From positions 4,493,490 through 4,557,489 of the forward strand of contig JALMQS010000066.1 in NCBI GenBank assembly GCA_024734495.1: a DNA stretch of 64,000 nucleotides. The letters run 5' to 3'. The notes below the pieces were generated by a model that was not told where the DNA came from, did not search any database, and saw nothing but the letters and a program-made list of their open reading frames with translations. Below are positions 37,862 to 47,806 of the stretch, piece after piece (position 1 is the stretch's first letter; each line of letters begins with the position of its first letter). The position numbers were made by a program, and so were the translations under genes. This DNA comes from Forficula auricularia. Lineage: Eukaryota; Arthropoda; Insecta; Dermaptera; Forficulidae.

Positions 37862-38458
37862 ATTTACAAAGAGAAACAAAGAGGTTGTCCTCTGCTTGAT
37901 GCAAATAAACATACACACATATATATCAAGATGATATATCCGCATATATATTATTTATTTGTTTGAGACTATAGTTTCAAAGACTTGGTCTTCACCATCA
38001 TATCTTTCTTCGATTCGTTTTCGTCGACTCATTCATCTATTGTAGAAGTGGGGTCTGAGATAAACATCAAACCATATATATCTGGTATGGAAATTGTCTT
38101 CAGGCCCGGATCGAATAGGTGCGGGGCCCGATTGGATTTTTTTTGCGGGGCCCTCTTTATATATTAAATATTTAAATAAAATTAAAATTCCATATATATA
38201 TACCATATATAAATATATCAAATGTCATGGATCACCAGATAGGAAAATTTCTACATAAATTAAAATCATATGGATATTGGCTCCATGAAAAACATTTATA
38301 ATTGAAGAAAGACTGATGATGAAGACCAAGTCTTCGAAACTATAGTCTCAAACAAATAAATAATATATATATACAGATATATCATCTTGATATATATGTG
38401 TGTATGTTTATTTGCATCAAGCAGAGGACAACCTCTTTGTTTCTCTTTGTGAATCAAC
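37862..38458. mobile_element. Inverted pair of Penelope-like terminal repeats
   Basis: About 150 bp at 37862-38010 recurs inverted at 38311-38458 (shared 'gaggttgtcctctgcttgat' and 'gtttgagactatagttt'). Both arms carry the hammerhead-like motif at their inner edge. Inverted terminal repeats carrying hammerheads are described for Penelope-like retroelements, hence the tentative family. No GIY-YIG or reverse transcriptase is seen. The spacer holds 'caggcccggatcgaataggt' (38103), which looks like a hAT-type end. Confidence 0.55.
38311..38349 (+). ncRNA. Hammerhead ribozyme candidate
   Basis: CTGATGA (38313-38319), a perfect 6-bp stem II GAAGAC/GTCTTC with loop CAA, GAAA (38336-38339), then C-TATA-G, giving a minimal stem III, and TC with cleavage predicted after C38347. 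All core positions fit the hammerhead consensus. Stem I is only two clear pairs here. The opposite-strand copy at about 37967-38007 has lost the core. Confidence 0.55.
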
Positions 38459-38665
38459 AACTCTGCTACTCTCGGCAAAACAAAAACTTTTCAATTAAAT
38501 CTTTAATTTATTTATAATTTATTTAACTTCATTATTTAAGGATAGAAATATATAAGTTCAGATATTATTTTCACTTAATATTTGACAAAAATCACCTTCA
38601 TTCGTTTTGCGACTGAATCAAATATAGGAAACATACGATTATTTAATTTATTTCTTATCTATATA

Positions 38666-38767
38666 CAGGGTGGGAAAGAAAGCAGTCCCTGGTTTGAAGG
38701 GTTAATTGTAAGAAAACGGTTGAACATAAAAAAGGTTTTTATTGCACAAAAGTACATATAATTCCGT
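38666..38767 (+). mobile_element. Possible MITE left end
   Basis: 'tacagggtgggaaagaaagc' has the form of a mariner-like terminus (TACAGGGTG...). No partner end is visible before the next element begins. Confidence 0.35.
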
Positions 38768-39325
38768 TTTTTTACTTTACCATATATGGTCAAGTATTGT
38801 AATCGTGCATGAAAAAAGTGTTTTTTTGCTTCTTTTTTTCGAAATATCTCAAAAACGGCTAAAACTATTTTGATTAAAAAAATTCGACGAAACCATGGCA
38901 TTTCGGTCTACAAAAAAGCCTTAATAATTGAACATCGAAAAAATTATATTTTTCGAGATAATAATTGTTTTGTCAAAATGTCTGTTAGTCTGTTAGTCTG
39001 TGCGTTACCAAATTTTTGTGGACGAGCTAGATCAAAAACTAGTGTGAATGTCAAAACCAAATTTCACACGTAGTTTTGGTCTATTGAGATTAAGAACTGA
39101 TTAGATTTTGGTGCATATTGACCTAAAATTAAGGAGGGTGGAGGGGATTAAAAATTGAAATCTAAGCCATTTGACCAAACGCAACCAAATTTTGTATACA
39201 TAATCCATGGACCCCCAAAAGACTAAAAATTCAAAAACAAACCGCTAAAAATGGGGGGCGGGGGGTCAAAAAATGAAAATCTAGGCTCTTGGACCAAACT
39301 CAACCAGAAGTGTATGGTAAAGTTA
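38768..39325 (+). mobile_element. TTTACCATA element, near-complete copy
   Basis: Starts 'ttttttactttaccatatat' and ends 'tgtatggtaaagtt', so ACTTTACCATA and TATGGTAAAGT form a short terminal inverted repeat. The interior has two tandem copies of the 'actcaaccaaattttg'/'aaaactaaccgcc' module. Confidence 0.65.
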
Positions 39326-39892
39326 AGTGGATGGCCAGATCAGAACGTGTCAATTTATTTTCACGATGTTTTGAAAATGATATTGTCCAAGTGGCGGCCT
39401 TGGCGAGCAATGCACATATTGAGCCTTAAAAGAAGTTTTCGGCCACTCTTCCCAGTATATTTTGCGAAATTTCAGCTATCAATCGCCTCCATCCTTACCT
39501 AAATTGAAATCGAAATCTTGTGGTGGCTAATCAGCTGGCCTGCTGCTGCCCCCCCCCCTTAGAAAAACTCTGTAACTACGCCAATAATAACTAATAATAA
39601 TAAAAAAACTAGAGTACTTCGAGAGAGTATCTGACTTTGAAATTCGTAGCATAGTGATTATATTGGCGTAGAAAAGGATAAAAGTCTGATATAAATAAAA
39701 AAAAAATAGTAATTTTCAGAGACAGAGAGACCAGTACATGGACATAAACTACTGTGCAACATTCCAATATTGAATTTTGGTCACGTGAGATACCTATCTT
39801 TGGCTTACAACATGGGGAAATGTTAATAATGAATTGGGTCATTCAAAGAGATAAATGAATGTTAATATATATAATATAGTTGACTAGGTATT

Positions 39893-40885
39893 TAAGGTAA
39901 TCGCTCCAGTAATGGGCCGGTTAAGAGAAAAATTGAAATAAAACTGAGTTTCCACTACTACATATTAAGCAAAATGGTCCAAATTTTTACCTGTCATTCT
40001 ATTATCTGTCCTACACCTGTACCCGCAATTTTAGCACACTGGTTGCTTTACAAAAATAAATAAAAATATATGCCATAACTAACCTGATGCACCGATAATG
40101 GGCCAGTATTTTATCCGACATACCAGTAATGGGCCACCCAATAATGGGAAATCTATTAAATCTATTGTGGAACAATAATCAGGTCTATAACATCATAGAA
40201 TTACAAAGAGGTGTAACTAAAAACACAATTTATCTGTTTTATTCATATTTTTCTAAAACTTTAACAAAAATGCCGATGGTCCAGTAATGGGCCGGCCAGC
40301 TCCAGTATGGGCCAGCCCGCCCACTATTGGAACCATTCATAGTAAAATAACCGTTCCTGAACTGACCAGTTATGTTTCGAACGAGGTTCTCAACAGTAAG
40401 CTTAATTCAGAATGATACCATGTTTTTATCTTGGTCCGGGCTGGCCCATTACTGGGACAGTTGAACAATTCGTGATCCCATGATGGGTCACCCTATTTTG
40501 GGCAATGAAATATTAAGTTTTTCATCATTTATGCACTGTACAATTTGAATTATCCATATTATCGTACTAAATATTCCTTAAAGTCAATAAACAGGCATTA
40601 GAGTAAATTAATATTATTTGTAGAAAAAAATCACTTTCCTTAACAGATTTCTTAATCAGAAGTTGAAAAAATCACAAATATTCGTCTCTTTAGCAGAATA
40701 ATCCACACACTTGACAGAATGTAAAGGAATGAACTGAATTCCAGTGCTAAAGTATCCTAGCAGTAATTAGTCAATGACCCGATTCCCTTCCACTGCCATA
40801 GGTAATAAAAGACCCTTCATTTCTGAACATTTTAAAGGGGTGGACCATTATAAGAACTTGGCCCATTACTGGAGCGTTTACCTTA
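39893..40885. mobile_element. TA-flanked MITE with iterated TIR motif
   Basis: The ends 'aggtaatcgctccagtaat' and the complement of 'ggagcgtttacct' form a TIR of about 24 bp with one mismatch, flanked by TA on both sides (39893-39894 and 40884-40885). This fits Tc1/mariner or pogo-type insertion. The internal motif CCAGTAATGGGCC or a close variant recurs about nine times, on both strands. No transposase frame. Confidence 0.78.
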
Positions 40886-41382
40886 TATAGATAGTGGAAT
40901 TCACGGACACTTGCAAAAGATTTGGAGTTAAATTGCAATAAGGATGGGTAAATTAAATACTTCTATTCTAATTGACAAGTCCAATCGAATGTTTTCAACC
41001 TAATTTAAATAAAAAATGCAAGAAAAAAAATATTATTTAATTAAATTATATTCTTGTTTTGTTATTACTTTATCCATATTTTTTTACTTTATCCATATAA
41101 ATTTTACTTATTCATTATATTATGTATCTAGATTATTTTTTTTAATTAAAGATATACGTATAAAGAGCACGAGTGCAAAAAAATAGAAATTCAAGACAAA
41201 GCTGTTAAATTAGTTGTTTTTTTTAATTTATTTAAATAAAATATAATTGGAGTTTTTCTCTTTGAAATGGACAGTGTGTACGGTAATCATTAAATCCCTA
41301 TTATAAATAGGCCGGTGCAAATGTAAAAACAACAAAAAATTCGAAATGAATTTATGAGTTTATAATAATAACTAAATACTTT
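40886..41382. other. No gene recognised
   Basis: AT-rich sequence with no supportable feature. Confidence 0.45.
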
Positions 41383-42152
41383 GGAACACCGAGCGTCGCT
41401 CGGTAGTTTTTTGCTTTAGTTAAAAGCGATATATTAATATTATTTTTAATAATAAAAAAATCTTTCCAATTAATTAACTTTCCTAATTTTAATATATAAT
41501 AAAAATTTTATTATTAGATTCTTACAAAATTTGAGTGATTTAATTTTTTATATTATTTTTAAATTGAAATGTTTTTTTACTCACAAACTAATAAAAGACA
41601 ATAATTTCAGTTAATTGTTATTATTTATTTTATTGATTCACCAAACAGTTTCAGTCACCTCTGATTGACCATCTTCAGAAGTACTAAAAAATGGAAAAAT
41701 GAAGTTTTTCCTAATTTTTTTTTAAACAATTACCTACACAATACAAAAATATAGAAGTTTGAATTTATACATACAATTTCGTTCAAGATCTGGAAATAGT
41801 CACTTTGTAAAATAGATTCTAGTCAATGCTAAGTGTTTTTTTATGAATTATTGCTATATATGATTTTTATAAGTGTGTGAAATATCTATGTTAATAAGTT
41901 AAGAATGGTTTATGTATACAAAGTGACAATTTTCAGATCTTGAACGAAATGATTGTATATATAAATTCAAACTTCTATATTTTATGTATTGTGTAATTGT
42001 CTAAAAAAATTTAGGAAATGTTTCATTTTTTAGTACTACTGAAGATGGTCAATCAGAGGTGACCGAAACTGTTTGGTGAATCAATAAAAGTAACTGGCCA
42101 CAGAGCGATGCTCGGTAATTTTTTGCTTCAGTTAAAAGTTATATATTAATCC
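41383..42152. mobile_element. Hammerhead-bearing inverted pair inside a direct repeat
   Basis: Inner arms at about 41630-41830 and 41925-42085 are inverted copies ('gatggtcaatcagaggtgac' in the right arm). They are bracketed by direct copies of about 55 bp, 41383-41437 and 42098-42152 ('ttttttgctt(t/c)agttaaaag'). Each arm carries a hammerhead-like core (42046 on plus; about 41685 on minus). Confidence 0.6.
42046..42078 (+). ncRNA. Hammerhead-like motif with G at the cleavage position
   Basis: CTGAAGA, a 5-bp stem GGTCA/TGACC, CGAAAC, a six-base loop, then GGTG. The core and stem II fit, but the base after GT is G, which the hammerhead consensus does not allow at the cleavage site. The inverted partner near 41645-41690 has the same G, so the shared ancestor had it too or the fold differs. 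Confidence 0.35.
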
Positions 42153-42410
42153 CCGACCCTCGCCCCCCAGACCCCCCCCCCGAAACCACTCCCCCCCCGT
42201 CAGCCTCCACCACTGCACCTAGTAAATTCAATGTGAACAAGCCGTGTTAGTGCTTAGTGACAAGTGGTTTGACAACTAATTGATAACTTATAGATTTGTG
42301 AAATAATTTTTTTTAAAATTAATTCCAAAAATTGTTTGTAAATTTGTAACAAGTGGTGTGACAAGTGAGTAATAATGTTCAAATAATGATTCAAAATACG
42401 GCGTTTGACA

Positions 42411-42590
42411 GGGGGTCGGGTAGGCTAGGCGGTAGCATGTCAGCCAGCTAACCAAGAGGACCCGAGTTCGAATCCCGCTCGAGGCATCCGGCTAAAATCT
42501 GACCCCCGAGGTAGAGACAAATTTAAAAATAAAAATAAATAGTATCGTAAATGGCTTATGGCTACCATGGCCGAAAAGCCAAAAAAAAAA
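42411..42590 (+). mobile_element. tRNA-derived SINE with 13-bp target duplication
   Basis: Flanked by perfect copies of acggcgtttgaca (42398-42410 and 42591-42603). The head has A-box-like 'taggctaggcgg' (42421-42432) and B-box 'gttcgaatc' (42466-42474), the internal RNA polymerase III promoter of a tRNA ancestor. The tail ends in ten A residues. It is mobilised in trans by LINE enzymes. The perfect duplication points to a fairly recent insertion. Confidence 0.88.
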
Positions 42591-43169
42591 ACGGCGTTTG
42601 ACAACTCGAAATGCCATCTTGCAACTTTCACTATACACTAATTATAGTGGTTATTTAGAGACGTGTGAACCACTACTAACCAATTAGTCGGCTAACTGAT
42701 TACTTGATTAGTAAATGGAATAGTACTAATGGCAAGTACTAAGCCCGTGTAAACTAGCTTTAATATATATTAATATTTGTTATTAACTATTAAAAAAAAA
42801 CAATTAATTAATAAAAAAAAATTGAAAAAAATGTAATTATACATTTTATGAACATTTTCACCTGTTACTAATTACTTTAATTAAGAAAAAGTCAATTAAG
42901 ATGAATTTTGCCAACCTACCTAGCCAGAACGTTTTCTTATCCTCAAAACTTATTAATACAGTTTGTTTTGTCAAAATCATTAGAGCCGTTTTCAAAAAAA
43001 AATACAAATAAATAAATATACAATTTTTGCTCGTTTAATAAAAATAGATCAATTAGATAAGCTCGTCCTATAAAAAAATCAAACTAAAACCAAAGGTGTT
43101 TTTTTATTTCAAAGAAGGGAGGGATTGCTATTTTTCCCTCAGATAAATGCACCAAGGATTTTCAGTTAA

Positions 43170-43760
43170 GCAAGAAAAAGTTGCCCCAGCCACGGCTTGT
43201 CTTCATTTGTTACCCTTTGTGTTGTTATCTAACAAGAAAAGTTTAACCTGTGCTGATTTTTCAAAAAACGATTTGCCGAAAACAAAGCCCTGACTGTTTT
43301 GGCCGCAAAGTTTGAAACAATTGCAAGACAATTCGATGTCGACGACGGGGATTTCTCTGGAGTCAATTTGAAGCCGGGGGCCCGGGAGACACATGAGCGG
43401 CCCCTTTATAGAGATTGGCTTGGGGCCGCCCAAATCAGAATGCGCAAGCAAGCCTCAAATTATCTGGCAGAACCATTCGATCCAGATTGGCGGTAGGTAG
43501 TCAAAGCCCAAGCTTGCCATCGATTACATATCAGCCTGGCCACTTTGAATTCATGGTCCCGGCGAAAAAACCTCCGCTGTGCGCCATGTTCTGCACAATT
43601 TCCCAAGCGGCAAAACTCGCCGATAAAACATCAGGCCTCGTGTGAAAAACACGATTAATTCACTTGGAGAGCAACAAGAACTTGTTTTGTGGAGGATTTG
43701 AAAAGCCGGAGCCATAACGGCAGATGAGACGACCAGCCCAAATTACTTTCTCGTTTGTAC
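43170..43760. other. GC-rich block, function unknown
   Basis: Markedly richer in G and C than its surroundings. A frame at 43299-43496 on plus reads AAKFETIARQFDVDDGDFSG and YRDWLGAAQIRMRKQASN, ending PDWR. It is protein-like in composition but matches nothing I recognise, and open frames also exist on the other strand. It could be a decayed exon or an imported fragment. Confidence 0.35.
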
Positions 43761-44734
43761 GCCAACTCTTATTTATACAAGAAGAGAGGAACTGACCAAT
43801 CATCAACATGATCCATGCTTTATTAAATACATTAATAAAAAATTGAAACTAAATTATAGTTTAAAAAAACTAAAAAACACGTTAATGCACTAAAAGGTAC
43901 ATAGTATTGTAATAATCAAAAAGTGTGGGGCGCAGAAGCATGTACTTTTTAATTAATTTCGACAAAGTGCCCCACACTTTTTGATTATTACATTATTATT
44001 ACGGTTGCCAGGCGTCCCGATTAATCGCGACTGTGTTGTGATATGCCTTTTCGACGTGTTACATAAGTCTACTCGGAAGTGAAGCATTATGCTTATGTAA
44101 TTGCTGAATTTGCAAAGCTTGACTTGATTGTAATTATACTTAAGGGATGAGTTTCTGTTAATCAGGGCGGATGACATACGATCGATCGAGAGGCCTGTCA
44201 CATATCTGGCTACCCTTCCTCTGTACTTATTCTCAATATACCTTGTATTAAATAATACATCTTGTTATAATTATTTACCAACCCCTAACCATATTATAAC
44301 AATTGTCACGATTTTGAGTCCTAAGTCAAGGTGTCCCGAATAAACTTTTCGGGAGATCCAATTGTCCCGGTTTGGCCTATTTTGATTTAAATCAATTATA
44401 TGGCGTTTTTAAACCGATAGCGGCTGCATTTGAAAAGCCTCGAATTATCTCGGTGTTTTTAACCTCTACTTAGTCTAGGCCTATGTTTGAATGTTTGTGG
44501 GTTTGGGTTTACGCGCACACGCACATATTTCTGAACTCGTTGCAGTCGCTATGCAGTATGAAAAATCAGTTAATTTATGTGTGTTAACCTACAAATTTTG
44601 AAAAATTTTGTTTTTACGAGTATATTTTAACATTAACAGCTACTGTGTTTTCTTGTATTAAATATAAGTAAATTGTTCCCAAAAGCTGAAGAAAATATGC
44701 CTAATTTTTACATTATTGAATTTTTTAATACATT

Positions 44735-45775
44735 CTACAAAGTCTTGATATAATCAAATCCCTTGGAGATAAAAATTACATCATATGTTCAGACTCTAAG
44801 TCCACTCTAAAAGCAATAGAATGTTTTAATAAAGGTAATTATACACCTTCATTAATTCCGGAGATCATTTCCAACCTCGAAATCCTATCTCGTTCAAAAA
44901 TTTTAGTGAATTTCCTTTGGATACCGGGACACTGTGGAATCTCGGATAACTCCATTGTAGATCGTCTCGCCAAGGACGCAGTCTCCAACGGGATATTTCA
45001 TCACCTTAATGATAATCAGTCTGATATGGGAAATCGTATCAAGAAAAGAGGTTACGCGGATTGGCAGAGGTATCGTCTGCACAATCCAAAGGCAGACATC
45101 TTTTTTGTATAATGCCGAAAATACCACGTAGACCCTGGTATGATTCCTGCCCTTTGTTTAGAGGTCTGATTGTGGAAATAATTCGTTTAAGGTTGGGTCA
45201 CACGATCACCCCCCAGTATTTACACAGGATAGGTTTTAGAGAGAACCCACTATGTGTGTGCGATTCGGGTGAGGTTGGTGATCTTAATCATTTCTTGCTT
45301 GGTTGCACAAGAATAAAAAATAAAGTCGAAAATTTTTTTCAATCAACTGGTAAATTATAATTATTGGTGCATCCAACCAATATGCTTCTTATTCTAAAAT
45401 ATTTCTTTGATAACCCGAATAATTTAAAGTTGTTTTATAAATTCATTATCTCAATAAGACGAGAATGTAAAAACTTGTGATTTTTTTTCATATTTATTTC
45501 TTATTGGTTACTCTAAGAGTCCAGACTCTGATTTTGTCTATTATTTATTAGTAATTACTATAAATACATGTTTTATAATTTGTTAAAAAAGCTATCTCAT
45601 AAAATTTTTATATTATGTATGACTAATATTCTACCATCTAGTAGTTTGTTACATATCCTTTGATTTATTGAACTTTAAAAAAACAATTTTATGTATTTTG
45701 TTTGGCCTAATGACCTAATGTTCTCTGTAACAAGGTTATATTTTAATAAAAAAAAAAAAAAATTTAATAAAGTTT
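44735..45775 (+). pseudogene. LINE 3' fragment with RNase H domain
   Basis: The first frame reads LQSLDIIKSLGDKNYIICSD, SKSTLKAIECFNKGNY, then FLWIPGHCGISDNSIVDRLA. The D-S-K, the WIPGHCGI and the N...D.LAK blocks are hallmarks of the RNase H domain carried by I/Jockey/R1-group elements. After a frameshift in a T run near 45105 comes RLGHTITPQYLHRIGF and the C-terminal zinc-knuckle-like CVCDSGEVGDLNHFLLGC. It ends in an untranslated tail and about 15 A residues near 45765. The reverse transcriptase is missing (5' truncation). Confidence 0.85.
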
Positions 45776-45812
45776 TTAAATATTTTATCATCTTTTAGCT
45801 TTCTTGACTAAA

Positions 45813-46300
45813 ATGCCGAAAAGAAAATGCAAATTTTTGGACAATTGTAGCGAAAAGTATCTTTTTATTAAAAAATAAACAAACAATCACCGCAATGCAT
45901 ATTTAAGCATTAGTCACGGGAGGATCGCGGATATAAAGGATCACATAGATAAAGCAGAAACATAAATACAATGTATCATCGTCAAGTGGGTACAAGTAAA
46001 ACTATTACACATTTTTTTATAAAATCAAACACTTTAGAACAGGATAAAATTATTGAAGCAGAACAATGTTTTGCATATCACGTGGTTAAAAAACATCAAT
46101 ATTTTGCTTCAACTAACTGACTTAACAAACTAATTCCAAAAATTTTCGGCGATTCCGAAATTGCCAAAAACATCGTTCAGCTAGAACCCAAACTACACGT
46201 TTAATTGGTCATGTTCTTGCGCCTCATTCAGTGGATCTCATTCGTGATGAACTTCAAAAGTTCAATTTTCATATGCAACTAACCACAAAAATGAAAAAAA
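45813..46300 (+). pseudogene. hAT transposase N-terminal region, broken
   Basis: Fragments in changing frames: MPKRKCKFLDNCSEKYLFIK, AYLSISHGRIADIKDHID, THFFIKSNTLEQDKIIEAEQ, CFAYHVVKKHQ and LIPKIFGDSEIAKN, then RLIGHVLAPHSVDLI. The KRKCKF start, the ISHG..DIKDH zinc-finger half and the later segment match the N-terminal region of a widespread arthropod hAT-type transposase. Stops, frameshifts and missing residues make it inactive. The catalytic core is absent. Confidence 0.65.
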
Positions 46301-46621
46301 ATATGTTTTTTTATACATTTTTTAACTAAATAATTTTTTTTTTAATAAATATTATTTACTATGCGATAATTCTATTTTTTTACGTAAATACTACTTTTCT
46401 GATTTTAGAATTTTTTGTTATAACCTAACCTGTCCCGATTTGACAATCAATATATCTGGCAACCCTGATTATTATGTACTTTTTAGTACATTAGCGTGTT
46501 TTTTTAGTTTTTTTAAACTATTAATTATTTTTTTACTTTTTAGTCTTAATTATTTTTATAGAGAAATGTTTGCGGAATTTAACAGAACAAAAGTCACATT
46601 GATACATACATACATACATAA

Positions 46622-47050
46622 ATACAGTTTACGATAATCCAAGGGACTACAAGAAAAATTCGAATTATCAAGAAGTTTGAGTTATCAAGAGGAAAGAAAA
46701 AAAATTCGAATTATTAAGATTTTTTATTATATTTTTGAAAATATGCATGAGCTTATATAGATTTTATATATAGCCTCAAGTGAAAAAGTAAAAATAATGA
46801 AAATGACAATAAAGAACCAAAAAATTACATATGTATTAACATATCTAATTGAAAAAATGAAGAAAAGTTTTTGATAGGAAAAATTCGAATTAAAAGAAGA
46901 GAAGTGACCTAGTTCGAATTATAGAACGTTCTCTAGCTCTCTTGTTATGAAAAGGATTTCGAGTTATCGGGCGTATCAAAATACACAGCATTTTTTTGAT
47001 TTACTGAAGTTAACAGCTGAAGAGTTCGAATTATAGATAGTCGACTGTAC
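46622..47050 (-). mobile_element. pogo-like MITE, left of the zinc-finger exon
   Basis: The right end is the complement of tacagtcgactatctataat; the left end reads tacagtttacgataatcc. Both are bounded by TA. CAGTNGACT...ATAATTCGAAC ends are typical of pogo/Tigger-like elements. The partner in opposite orientation lies at 49722-50045. Confidence 0.65.
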
Positions 47051-47519
47051 AACTGTACATAGATCCAGGTGAAGCTAATATAAAGCGTGTAAAAAGAACC
47101 GATGTCAAGGCTTTATTTAATTGGAACAATATAGGTTTGGTGGCTTGAAATATTTACTAAAATGTTTCTACCTGTAACAAAATGAATGGATTGGATCACT
47201 AATAGTAGATAAAATAGAATGAAAAAAAAACGAAAAATTTTTATTTGATAAAACCCATTGATTAATTTTATTTTTTGAAGAATTCATATATATTTAGCTA
47301 CCTCTATAGAATAAAAAATAAAAAAGTATAAAGAGTTATTACAAATGTTATAATCTTATTATGTTTTATTGATGGTTTGTTTGTTGTTTCATTTATACTA
47401 CCAATATGCTAAATATATAGGATTATACTTACTAACTAGGTTATTAAACGAGCATAACATGTGTTATTTTATTTTTCAATTTATTTTAATTTTAAAATTC
47501 AACAGATAAGCCTCTAGTC
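47051..47519. other. No gene recognised
   Basis: AT-rich sequence between the MITE and the remnants of zinc fingers. Confidence 0.4.
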
Positions 47520-47806
47520 AGGACTGAACATTCTAATTGACTTTTTTGTGTAGACTTCTTCGGGCACTGACTTCAACCAAAAGATTTATTCCCTGAATGT
47601 GTCAGTAAATGCCTAGTCAAATCAGAATTTCGGGTAAACTTTTTTGGACAATATAATCAGTTCATGAGTATTTAGTCTGTATGTATCCGTGAATGTACAA
47701 TCAAACTATTTCTTTGAGACAACGTCTTGGAGCAGCGTCCGCAACTATAAGGCAAAGATTTTCTACACGAAAATTTATCCAGACACTGTCCACAAACGAA
47801 AGGCTT
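47520..47806 (-). pseudogene. Decayed zinc fingers 3' of the open array
   Basis: Just past the TAG of the open array the same frame continues KPFVCGQCLDKFSCRKSL, joined without a His-His tail to PYSCGRCSKTLSQRNSLI and HSRIHTD, then a stop. A further finger, YCPKKFTRNSDLTRHLLTHS, is in another frame. It leads to an FG-stop-SQCPKKS remnant where a Cys codon has become TGA (47573-47575). Three fingers are therefore recognisable but broken by stops, an internal deletion and a frame change. Confidence 0.8.

Larger units (their letters stand above)
44000..46467 (+). mobile_element. Decayed hAT element with perfect 8-bp target duplication
   Basis: Flanks are attattat at 43992-43999 and 46468-46475. 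The right end is the complement of cagggttgccagata; the left end reads tacggttgccag, matching after the first three bases. The 3' part encodes a broken transposase (45813-46300). A LINE fragment interrupts it at about 44735-45775. Confidence 0.82.
43855..46545. mobile_element. Palindromic MITE split by a hAT insertion
   Basis: The left arm (43855-43935, with 'aaaaacacgttaatgcacta' and 'aatcaaaaagtgtggggc') pairs with 43972-43999 plus 46476-46530 ('tagtacattagcgtgttttt'). The right arm is contiguous only if the hAT element 44000-46467 and one copy of its 8-bp duplication are removed. Non-coding. Confidence 0.68.

Noticed and set aside
42411..42500. Functional tRNA gene
   Set aside because: It has A and B boxes but no complete cloverleaf, and it ends in poly(A) with a target duplication, so it is a SINE.
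43911..43994. microRNA precursor hairpin
   Set aside because: The strong hairpin is the centre of an inverted-repeat MITE, with pairing that extends through the outer arms.
44903..45127. Minus-strand 74-codon frame
   Set aside because: It is antisense to the RNase H domain, which explains the region fully.
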